A DNA stretch of 64,000 bases from Tubulanus polymorphus (taxonomy: Eukaryota > Nemertea > Palaeonemertea > Tubulaniformes > Tubulanidae): the NCBI RefSeq assembly GCF_964204645.1, contig NC_134025.1:4841001-4905000 (forward strand). Reading direction: 5' to 3'. The notes beneath the pieces are model-generated. The model saw nothing but the letters and a program-made list of their open reading frames with translations. It was not told the DNA's origin and made no database searches. Positions 37,455 through 47,559 of this stretch are shown here, in pieces. Made by a program: the position numbers and the translations under genes. Position 1 is the first letter of the stretch. The number at the start of each line of letters is the position of its first letter.

Positions 37455-38405
37455 TCAACCCGACAAAGTATATCGTTTTTGTTCATGGATATTCGCCACG
37501 TTTTCGGGTATTGTACATCGACTATTGAATGTTCTTTGCGACTTCAAAAAATTATAAATCTTCCAGTTCAAAGAGCCTTTATCGACAAATATAACTGTTT
37601 TGTCGTTACACATGGCACCGCGATGAATAACCCCGGTCAACTTGTCCGAATCCATAGGATCGCGAATTTCGTTCTGATATCTAGCGCATTCATCTGGTCC
37701 TATAACCTGCGTCGCATTTGGACCAATGTCCGGTAAACCGGGGGTAGGGTTTGGTTGTTTATTGAGTGATTGTTTGTTTTCTGGACAGTGTCTAGTATGT
37801 TCGAGATAACGTGTGGTTATTTCATGCAATCGTCGATCAATGGCTGATCCCTTGAGTAAATCGACCGAGGAGCTGCTCGTGTTGGGTGTACTACCAAGGC
37901 GTCTACTTAGTGGAGCACTAGCCCGTCTTTCGGTCAGCATCATTCGTCTTATTCCAGCACACATGGTACACATCACTGATGGTGAAAAGTCTTTTTCACC
38001 ATCTTCCGGCAGGAATTTCAAAGAGTTTTTACCATTCGATGGAACGTGTGATTGCAAGCGTGACAAGGAAGACCGAGGTTTTATCTCTTCGGTTTGTTGG
38101 CCATGCTCTGTTGTTATCTTCAGATTAAGACGACCAGCGTTTCTTTTTGCGGCCTTCATCTCGATTCGAAACTGTTTTTCGACGATCATTTTTGCGCGGT
38201 GAATTTCGTCGATTTCGATGTCGAGTTTCACCTGTTCTACGCGATTCATGTGGTGCGCTTTGTTCTCGTGTTCGGTCGAACTCGAGCCGATCAGCAGAGA
38301 ATACTTCCTCGATCTTTCCGTAGCCCCGGGCAGTTCATCGCCGCAAGGACTTTGAACCGCTGGCGCACTTCGGCACCTCCGTTGCTTTTTCCGGTAACTT
38401 GCCAT
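37455..38405 (-). CDS. Intronless uncharacterised protein, 316 aa
   Basis: ATG-started ORF (MASYRKKQRRCRSAPA). The N-terminus is basic and disordered. A charged, probably helical stretch at about residues 50-95 (QVKLDIEIDEIHRAKMIVEK onward) could form a coiled coil. A CTMC pair and an Arg-rich RRMMLTERRASAPLSRRLGS-type segment lie in the middle, and the C-terminal third has scattered Cys and His. No signal peptide, membrane span or catalytic motif. Not recognised. Its G+C is above the background and it stays open for 951 nt in an AT-rich genome, which supports coding. An AATAAA on the minus strand at 37275-37280 could be its poly(A) signal. Confidence 0.65.
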   Translation of the reverse strand: MASYRKKQRRCRSAPAVQSPCGDELPGATERSRKYSLLIGSSSTEHENKAHHMNRVEQVKLDIEIDEIHRAKMIVEKQFRIEMKAAKRNAGRLNLKITTEHGQQTEEIKPRSSLSRLQSHVPSNGKNSLKFLPEDGEKDFSPSVMCTMCAGIRRMMLTERRASAPLSRRLGSTPNTSSSSVDLLKGSAIDRRLHEITTRYLEHTRHCPENKQSLNKQPNPTPGLPDIGPNATQVIGPDECARYQNEIRDPMDSDKLTGVIHRGAMCNDKTVIFVDKGSLNWKIYNFLKSQRTFNSRCTIPENVANIHEQKRYTLSG

Positions 38406-39629
38406 AATTCCCCTTAAGCAATAACAGATTACCGATATAAATAGTTACGAATAACACTGGATCTAAACAGAATTTTTCGTACATACAAACACACACTTAC
38501 GACCAACAGCGAACTGAAATTTATATCCTCTTGATACAGAAATACCAATTCACAAATCTATAAAACGAATAAAGTTGTATTTATACGCAGTACTTTTTAT
38601 CAATGTTCTTAACAATAATCCACTCGCAATAATGGCCTCAATTCGTGCTTCAATCGTTTCTATTGGAATATGAGCAATGCGCTGAAAATTTTCAGGAAGC
38701 GAATTGATAAATATTTACACTTTACCTTCACCTATACTGAACCTTTTACTTTTGCTGTTTGTGTGTACGCATTAATTATTTGTTTCCTTACTTGTTTTCG
38801 GAATAACTCGAGTCTCGTTAACCGACCGGCGAAGAATACGTTTTAGATCTGTTTGCCATCGAGATTGCATTCACGGTAGATTTCCTTTTCAAAACCAGTA
38901 TCGCTAGCGAGGTAAAACGCAAACAAGTGTCGGCAGTACTGTGTGCATACTTACTACTTACAGGCAAATGAATATTTAATCGGTTGTGATTGATCAGTCA
39001 GATTTTCTGAGAAAACCAATGGTCATGTCTTTGAATCGTTGAAATTCCGGTCATCTTCTTCGATCTCTCTTTTATTGGCGTGTTTAGTGTCAAGATGTGA
39101 GAAAATGCTTATACGGATCTGGTCTTTGAGAGATGCACCGGTCAGACAGCACTTCTACCGATGTGTTAAAACCAAAAGACAATGCTAATTCATTAATCTT
39201 AAAGAAACCCTTTCGCAGGTAACAGAACTTATTTGGGTTGTTTGCACACGAACTCTGACGGATGATATTCATTGCAGTTCGTGGTCTGCACGATCAAGGT
39301 TGATTGAACGTTTTACATTAAATTTTCATGAACTCTTCTCCAATGCGATACGGTATCTAATCATCAGAATATTATACGCCATCTTTTACACAATGCCACA
39401 CTTACCGGATGTATATATGTTCCACAAAATCTGCTGGAAACTCTTTCTCGTTTTTCTCGTCAAAACATTGATTGCGCATTGATCACGATTATTACTGAAA
39501 AACGGCTGTTTTTACCTTACCGTCATTGACTTCCTCACTTGTTTTAGGTTAGTTGACCTTTCTTTTTAATGAAAAAGAACATTAATGCAATTTCTTGAAA
39601 ATCCAAACGAAGTTACTGGTTACTGGAAT
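38406..39629. other. Intergenic, no firm gene
   Basis: A minus-strand frame at 39090-39254 (with SSCANNPNKFCYLRKGFF and SDRCISQ) has a cysteine spacing a little like the neighbouring modules, but the only nearby acceptor is in the wrong phase, so it is not called. Confidence 0.35.
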
Positions 39630-39731
39630 ACTGGGGCTGGTTTTATAGAGTGGTATTTACCTTGACCCGGGGATTAACTCTGAATTAGCCCGTGGGTTCT
39701 GTTAATACCAGTCGATGAAACTGGCCCCTAG
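39630..39731. mobile_element. MITE-like inverted-repeat element
   Basis: Arms of about 30 bases: CTGGGGCTGGTTTTATAGAG at the left and, at the right, the reverse complement of CTAGGGGCCAGTTTCATCGA, followed by matching TGGTATT-AC in both. About 100 bp, non-coding. Confidence 0.7.
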
Positions 39732-39809
39732 AAATTTTTTTGACCTAACGTTTGTCTAGATAAGGCCGTAATCGCATAAAGCCCCATATATGCCATAAAA
39801 CACCGGATA

Positions 39810-41518
39810 CTAACCGACAATTAGTTTACTGTAGACAACATTTTCTAATTTCGTTGATCCGGATACCGACACTATCCGTCCTCCATACGGAATCATCTGA
39901 CATGACGGAGATGTATACAGAGAGGCTGAAAGGGTTAATCTGAAGTAGCCACATTCCCGGTTAGAGTCACATACGGCTTTACAAGCAGGAATGTCATAAA
40001 TGTGGTAAGCCGATCCAAGTTTATCAAGTTCTAATTTACGTGGTATGTATCGATATCCAGATACATCTAGAAAATAGAGAAGTCGATATGTTCATCAGCG
40101 AAATCAACAAACTTATAAATAGTGACAGAGATTCTTCGACGAATCTTAAAGAAATATTAAATTATTCTGATTTCGCACAAGACACACAGCACAGAGTTTT
40201 CATTGCCGTTTTGCAAGTACGTAAATTATTACGTTCCGGGCAATAGGGGGCGTGTTATACTTACGTAGTTTATTCAACATGTATACTTTATACGAATACA
40301 GAAGAAACGGATAAGGTACTGTTTGATTTTTGTACGAAAGCAAGTTGCAAGACGTCGCAGTTTCAGTGGACCCATACACTCGTTGCTTATTGTCGTAGAA
40401 TATGGTTATCCTAACACAATCCGGCATCGAGTCGCAAGTCGTTCTTAATTGTGATATCGATGCTGTTGTATTCGGTACACGTCCACACCAGAAAAACCCA
40501 TATAAGTACGTGTAACCCGGGAGTCCTATGAAATACGTAATAAAGGATAGAAATGTGTACAGTTATTTGTTTGTCAGAAATGAATGTCAAATATCTCAAA
40601 GAATTCGCCGAACTTTGTGATAACGTGAAATATATTCGTTTATCGATACATTACGTTAGTTCAAGTACTATACACTCAATGGAGATCGAAACAAACGTGA
40701 TACACGATGATTTTATAATGTATCTGTTTTATATACAATAAACCTCACCCTAAACTTGGACAAACTGGGGCCGCCGCAAAATTGGTCCGAGGTAATCAAA
40801 GTTACGTAAGGATAGGAGTATACGTTAGGAAGTCAGAAAAACGATTTCGCTTTTGTTCGGGTTGTTAGTCAAAAGTCCGCGTTGGCCATGTCCGAGTAAG
40901 GCGATGTTAACTGTGGAAATGAAACACGTAAAAAGATGACTAACTTAATCGGTCGTAAAAGAATATGGTGTCGTTTGACTGCGTAGTCACAGCGCATGTC
41001 GTATTTCGAGCGCGGCCGGTCAAATGGCCAGTAGTTTCGCTAGCGAACATAACAAATCCGGTGCAGTTTTCATCTACATCACAGGATGCCGCCAAGGAGG
41101 AAAAATTGGTTGCGGTAGTCGGCGGGAGTGTCATTTCATCTGCACACACTCCATTCCGTAAAAGGTAATCTCTGACTGAAGAAAAAAGGAAAAAATATGG
41201 CTCGTGACGACAAACAACAACGTCATGAACGAAAAATGAATTAACGATCGAATGCATCTGTTACGATGGCACGCGTACCATTCTTATCGTAAATGTAGTA
41301 ACCTTGTTCTTGTTTGCTCGGTTCGATACAGGTTGTCTCCAGTAAGTAACCATTAAAAAGTGATTCTGCACCTTGATCGTAGACTCCCGCAACAGTAAAA
41401 CCGACACAACTCGCATGCTTGTTGCATTGCGTTTTAAACCAATCAATATTCTTATTTTCGGTCTTTTTGGTCAAGTCGAAACAGTTAAAGTCCCTTCGTA
41501 AAATATATCCTTTGACAT
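39810..41518 (-). CDS. Modular secreted protein of four PAN-like four-cysteine exons (5' end missing)
   Basis: Exons (minus): 41518-41246, 41175-40945, 40525-40265, 40030-39810. Every boundary is phase 1, so each exon is a self-contained module that can be duplicated or skipped without a frame change. Each module has four cysteines, a late pair spaced five to six residues, and a last Cys: TQCNKHASCVGF...ETTCIEP; ASCDVDENCTGF...NTTCAV; TTCDSMPDCVRI...ATSCNLL; PACKAVCDSNRECGYF...SPSCQM. The last is a textbook PAN/apple spacing (C-x3-C-x5-C). Donors GTTAAT and GTTAGT are weak, and each exon otherwise runs into a stop within a few codons. The last exon either ends at TAG (39810-39812) or splices at 39830 in phase 1. 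A signal-peptide exon is expected upstream; a candidate near 41706 does not match in phase. Probably extracellular and carbohydrate- or protein-binding by family analogy only. Confidence 0.65.
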
Positions 41519-44168
41519 CTAAATGAAGAAAACGAAGAAACAAAGGAGACATCTTGAAGTTTATTTGGATATTTTGTGTTGGTCCCTCGTCGAAGACCTC
41601 GAGTCTCCTGAGATACAAATACATGCGAGGGTTAAACGCTTGAATAAACCATCCATTCAAAAGTTAAAGCTAATAAGAATATGCAGATTCCTGTTATCAT
41701 TCTCATTATATTAACGAATTGTTCTCAGTTTCATTAATCATAAACCTTTTAGAATTTCCTCGACTAATGGGAAATCCTTCCTTTGTCGTTCGAATACAAA
41801 TTGGAGCAAACCAATTTTTCTTTCGAAATGTGTGCTTAGATACCTTTTATTCAAACCCCAGAAAGCTTCCGCTTTTCATGCAATGAATTTATACGTTTAT
41901 GAAAACACTGAAGTTATTAATGGCTTAACGTCGGATTCCGTTTATCACAAGATGAATTGCCTTGTTTAAAAGCGGATGATCGCATCCATACCAGGTAGTC
42001 AGCTAGCTATATTGATGGAATTTATGAAACTGCTGAGTGTCAAGGAAACATTCTAATCTGTTATTCGTGTTTACATTCACACAACATCATGGTCCGCTTT
42101 CTTCTTGTAAAAAAAAGAGTTTTTACCGAGCCGTGGTTAGGAAATGAAATTGCGACGCAGTTTTATTACTAACACGCCTAATAATATTCCGGCGTCTTCC
42201 GGTCGCGTTGAGACTCACAAAAACTAGTGAAAAATTCTCGCCGAATATTTATTTTATGCGGCCATATTCATTTCATCAAATATGGTCGCATAAAAAAGCG
42301 AATGCGAATCAAGTCAACCGAATATTAATGGAACGAGGTTCCTGTCTGTAGTTACGGGGGGGGGGAATCCAACCGCGCACGTTATTTGACGGTCGCTTTT
42401 TAGTGAAATCTAGTTGATTTCATATTGAATAATGTTTTTATAGATGATTTAAGATGCGGCGCCGGTGAAATATCGATTATTCACCATAAGACACTTCACC
42501 GCAAGAAATCATTTCTCCAGAACGTCATTTATCAGCAATAAATTGGCGCGTTGTCATCGCCGCTGATTTGGCGACGCCATAATATGTAGCCGCGTAGAAT
42601 TTCCAGTATTCCGGCGACGATGCTCTAGAAAACCGACAACTTACCTAGTAATCTACCTAAAACTAAATCGAACAATTATACATGATACTGATTTCTAAAT
42701 GCATTGAATTTGCTTCACGGTTTTTGAACTGCACGTGAAGCTAAATACCGTGTGTGAAAATAAGATGAAAATGATTCACATTATCAGCAACAGCAGCCAG
42801 TATCTTCTAGATGAATATATAGTGAAGTTAATGATTTATCAAAAGTATATATGTAATATTCAAATCTTGTAAACTAGATTTTTACCGCTCGTAGTTGCTC
42901 ACGTTTGAGAAAAGAGTTTATCATATTTTTTCTTAATAATGAATACTTGAAACTTTTCAAATTGAGAACCTACGAAATGATGAAATGAGTTGGATAATAA
43001 ATTTCTTTACCTGGAACCGAATTTCGTTGAGGAAATTGTATAATAAACGTTAATACCAAGAAAAATCTCTTACAAGTCAGCCAGTAGGTAGAGAGCACCA
43101 TATTCATATATCCGACTAGGCTGCGTGCATCCTGTCTCATGGACGACCGAATAATCGCAAACTACACGTTGCCACTAGCACGTGATTCAAGAAATCGAAC
43201 CAAAGATTTCTACGTCCACATAGAAATCGCTAGGTGTTTCAATTCAAGTAACCACTTAGGTGGTGGGACTCGGCTTGTCATAGCAGATACGGCATAATGT
43301 GACAAATACGGCTTCATTATTTGTCCGGCACTAGCGTAGCGAACTCCGACTTAAAATAAATCTAGTTTTAACGTAATTGATCTTTCAAAAACTATACTGA
43401 CAACCTAAACCACATTTTTAACACATGATCGGCGGGCATCTCATTCAGGTCAAACATTATAAATACCCGAGATGTAGATTTTGAAATCTCATTCAATGCA
43501 TTCAATCGATATGTTATATATAATGTATTTTCTATCAAAACCTGTAAATTTGGCTTTTGATGCATGATACATGATACATGATCTTCTAAACAAATTGGAC
43601 TTATCAACTTTGAATTCAACACGATTTTGAACTCGATATCTCGACTTCTTTTTTTGAATCGTTATTTCGACTCAATGTTCTTCCGTACTGTAAATATACA
43701 CGCGGTCGTATTACATGAATGCCGAACCAGTACTTATTATCTACAGGCAATATATTCATGCGAATACTTGAAACGCTTCTGTGATTTCTAATAAAACCTA
43801 GTTACAATATAATTCCCAATACAGTAAATGGCTCTGTTTGTATATGTCCGCCTTGCAGTATTAGTGACTGTTTAAATCTCGTTTCTATGTCGGCATGCGA
43901 GTATGAATAAGTGAAGTAGATAAGTAAGTTAAATAGCATTTTTCCCTTTTTTACTAATGTTTCGAGCTCGTGTTTTCTGAAAATGAATAACTGTTATAGT
44001 TTTAACACAAATCTGATATATTTGAAGCGCTGCATCGATGTTCATAGTTCAGTTATGTACGTACGTACGATCTATTGGTGTGATATTTGGTAAATTGTGT
44101 TGTAATCATCGTCTTCATATAAATTTCAGGATCAGGGAAGAAAAAGGTCACCAAGCCACCGTGTCGAA
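41519..44168. other. Intergenic with hairpin and G tract
   Basis: No gene supported. It contains a 17-bp-arm hairpin at 42252-42295 and a run of ten G at 42356-42365. Short direct repeats of CATGATA occur near 43560-43585. The interval separates divergent genes, so promoters of both neighbours may lie here. Confidence 0.45.
42252..42295. repeat. Perfect-type hairpin, 17-bp arms
   Basis: TTTTATGCGGCCATATT and its reverse complement with one mismatch, around a loop of about 10 bases. Confidence 0.85.
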
Positions 44169-45809
44169 ATGTATACGGACTTCGGTTGTGATCTTGAATT
44201 CCGGCGTCAAAAGACATTTTTCTTCGGAGAAGTCAACCATCCACACGTCACGACTAGCCGAAACAATGACCACGTACCGGTTGTGGAGCTGCGACCATTT
44301 ACCAAGAAAGTCTGGCGGCGCGGTCGATCTGTACCAATAGAGCAACCGGGGTTCTTCAGTTCCGATATCGGAGGGCGGCGACCAGCCGCAGGAAACCGTA
44401 GGAAACATCTATACCGCGATATGTTAGTTATAATGTCCGAGTGGGAGACGAAAAAAGAAGCGATGATGCAACAAAGTTCACCAAACGACAGCCGGCCACA
44501 TACCAAGCGTAATCCGGTGCGACTTCCGCAAGTTAAATCATTCACTCAAAAACCACCTTCTGATGGCTTCGCTACGATTATCGACCGGGAAAAAAGCACC
44601 GCATCAGATTTAGTGTATACTTTTGGTAATGAGAAAGTATCAAGCCCGACTGGGGAAATGAACAAAGATACAAAAATGAATTTAGAAGGGAAGTGTATGC
44701 ATCCGATTGGTTCAATCCGCCCAATACCGAAGGATAGGTCACCGACTCGATCAAATACGTTTCCGTTTCACGAAGTAACGCATAGTTTATTTAAACTCGA
44801 GAGAGACACTCCCACGGGCCCGATGTCCAACTTTCTGACTATTGGTAGTGCTATATCTAATAAAAAAGAAGCTCCGCAAAATAGCGAACTGTTTTATAAC
44901 TATAAAACGTCAAACGTAATATCTGATAATAGTTTTCAGCGACCCGAGACTCTTGAAAAGACTCTTACGAAAATAACATTAGGTAAATGTAGTAGACTAC
45001 CCGATATACATGGTAACCTCTTAACCTCACAACGAAACATTATTATGAGGACCATGGGTCCTCCAACTCAGGGAGAACTATCATTACAACTCGGTATGTT
45101 CTCTAACATGGGAATCAGACCTTTACAACACCAGCAGAAATCTTCTACCGCGGCAAAATCGGATGGAACATGTCGGAATGATGATTTGGATGGGTTAATT
45201 ACTCACGTTGAAAACAAGCGTGCCGATAGTAATGTTATTAATGAAAAATCAAATGAGGATGAAATGGTGTTTGGAGATGAGACGTCACCCCCTCCACCGA
45301 CACCCGTCATAAAGAAGGAACCATTCACCAATACGTCGAATACTATTCACCTTGATTTAAGGCTCGATAACGCTGATATAGACGAAGAGTCCGCATGGGC
45401 TAATGATGAACACAGTGATATGATCGAACACGGTGGTAACTCCCCGAGAACCTCGCCAAATAGAAACGCCTGTAAGACATCGGACGTAGACGATTATTCA
45501 ACCGAAGAGACTCTTACGAAAACGAACGATATGCAGGTAGTGACACCACTTGACGAAAATATATATGCTGATAGTCCGACCGACCGGCAATCTGAATCAG
45601 AGATGATCGATGAAACTACGAGTCAAATTGTTACTCCGACAGAAGAATTCGTAGAATATGCCGATAGCTGTATAGATGAGATCGAAGATGAAAAATCTAG
45701 TGAAGTCGACAACAGTGACAATACTGTTGGCAATAGAACTTTCATTACGGCACAACAGGATAACAATGTTTTGGTCGATGAACTACTTACGATCGACGAA
45801 GAAGATTGA
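44169..45809 (+). CDS. Large disordered uncharacterised protein, 546 aa
   Basis: An ATG-started ORF of 1,641 nt. The reading frame stays open for 13 codons upstream to a good acceptor (AATTTCAG at 44129), so an upstream coding exon may exist and the true start may be earlier. The N-terminal 100 residues are basic with FRRQKTFFFGEVN and PFTKKVWRRGRS. The middle is rich in Thr, Ser, Asn and Pro (a PPPPTPVIKKEP-type stretch near 375). The last 130 residues are strongly acidic, ending VDELLTIDEED. No signal peptide, membrane span or known domain. Acidic tail and basic head would suit a scaffold or nuclear protein; that is inference. An AATAAA follows about 100 nt after the stop. Confidence 0.75.
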   Translation: MYTDFGCDLEFRRQKTFFFGEVNHPHVTTSRNNDHVPVVELRPFTKKVWRRGRSVPIEQPGFFSSDIGGRRPAAGNRRKHLYRDMLVIMSEWETKKEAMMQQSSPNDSRPHTKRNPVRLPQVKSFTQKPPSDGFATIIDREKSTASDLVYTFGNEKVSSPTGEMNKDTKMNLEGKCMHPIGSIRPIPKDRSPTRSNTFPFHEVTHSLFKLERDTPTGPMSNFLTIGSAISNKKEAPQNSELFYNYKTSNVISDNSFQRPETLEKTLTKITLGKCSRLPDIHGNLLTSQRNIIMRTMGPPTQGELSLQLGMFSNMGIRPLQHQQKSSTAAKSDGTCRNDDLDGLITHVENKRADSNVINEKSNEDEMVFGDETSPPPPTPVIKKEPFTNTSNTIHLDLRLDNADIDEESAWANDEHSDMIEHGGNSPRTSPNRNACKTSDVDDYSTEETLTKTNDMQVVTPLDENIYADSPTDRQSESEMIDETTSQIVTPTEEFVEYADSCIDEIEDEKSSEVDNSDNTVGNRTFITAQQDNNVLVDELLTIDEED

Positions 45810-45907
45810 AAATATAATGGATGACGGAAGAATACTCAACTGCTCAAAGCATAGATTAACAGAAAATATTTTCAATATATTGAAATATATTTGTATTCTA
45901 TTTTCTA

Positions 45908-45913
45908 AATAAA
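45908..45913 (+). terminator. Poly(A) signal of the 546-aa gene
   Basis: AATAAA about 100 bases after the stop codon. Confidence 0.6.
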
Positions 45914-47559
45914 TATATACGTATATATGAATTGCAAGTTAGCATTTTTTGAAAACGAATGTCAGACATTTTCTTGTGTTGAATTTCGATGTGTAAATGT
46001 TTTCATCATTAGCGGATCTTCCTTCCCATACGCGTGATGATAATAATGTGATACCCAAATTTGAATTACCAAAAAACTTACTTCCGTCGATTTCTAACTG
46101 GCTGCGGTGGGGGATGGGTGATTATAGGACGTGCAAAAATTAATTCTCAAGATTTATTTCTAAATCTTTAGATTATAAGATCTTTATGCAATTCAAACAT
46201 TGATTCGATTCCCTTCGGCGCTTATAATGGCTACAAGTGATTAGATATCCATTAATTCGGCTCGGTTATATTTAGTTTATGTTAGTATTTGCCTTATCCC
46301 TTGCTCGAGATAAAGAGCGATCGAAGCAATTTAGAAACGGACGTATGTAATGGACAAAAATGAGACATTGATGCATTCGTTGGATGGCATTTTGAGATCA
46401 TTAATGCTTTCGTTGTCTACGAATTGCCATGCATATCAAATTCGATTCAACATAAAAACAACGCGATAAAGGTTGCAATAGTAAATGGACCGAAGTTATT
46501 TTCTTATAATTTTTCAAGTGCATAAGGATATGAAATAGCATGCCAACGACTGTCGAAAAACAGCAAGGACACAACAAATCTCCAATACCAATACATCCAA
46601 TACGTATCTTTCTCTGTTCTGAATCCATCCATCTACGTCGCTGAAACGGTTTGCCAACTTAATGACCCAACCGTTTTCAAATTCTTATAAGTAACATGAA
46701 GTCATCTTTTCACCAATTCGGTAATACTCAAATAGATTTGAGTTAAATGTTTAGACTCGGGTCTAGTTGCTAGCTGTGCACTTACTACATTTGGATTGAG
46801 TCCTACAATCGTTGGGAGCATAAATCATTCTTTCGTTCGAATCGAACCTTTTTGTCATGGTGTTTTTTTCCAAAGGAATAAACGACATAACTGTCAACTT
46901 TGGCACAACAGGTTGGCTTAAGAAAAATTTCGTCACCGCATAGGGCTGTTTAGTAACTTCATTTTAAGAAAGATTCTTTGTTTGTTGCTGTAAGAATGCG
47001 TGTAATTTATGTATCGAGAAGGAATATTCCACCGAGAAGCTAATCTAACGTACGCCGTTTAAATAAAGCATATCAGAAATCGTACTGACATACATTTTTT
47101 GTCGCAGGAAAAACTACGCCGATCATTTGTTATTTGAATGGCAGACATAATGTAATATAATATAATTCGTTTTTTCGTCCATTATACCTAGATTGTATAG
47201 AACTCTTCTTTGGCAGCTCAATCAAACGTCAGCGTATTTTTCATATATTTAGAAACGCATTCACGTGAATAGCGGCACCTGTACTGATATGTTTTGTCTG
47301 GCTACTAAGTGTCGCTTGGTTAGTCGCGCTGTAATTAATAAATATGTTTCGGCCGACCTGCAAAGATTGTCATTCGGTTGTGTGATTTACCTAGTCGTAA
47401 TAAATGCCACGATTTATGAATGTTGAACCTGTGGGCAATTAATTTTTACTTTTAGTCTATTCGAAAGTAATATACTTCTAGTCGATGACAATATGCGAAA
47501 AGCCAGCAAAGCAAGTAGTTGAATTTGAAAATTGGAAATCTGGCTAAAACTGCGTTATT
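45914..47559. other. Intergenic, HUNK-like upstream region
   Basis: Holds the presumed kinase promoter and 5' leader. No gene or repeat is supported. Confidence 0.45.

Noticed and set aside
39090-39254. Minus-strand frame as a fifth module
   Set aside because: Cysteine spacing is only loosely similar and the acceptor at its start is phase 2, not phase 1.
41642-41706. Hydrophobic start MRMITGICIFLLALTF as signal exon of the 39.8-41.5 kb gene
   Set aside because: Looks like a signal peptide, but the available donors are phase 0 and weak while the next exon needs phase 1.
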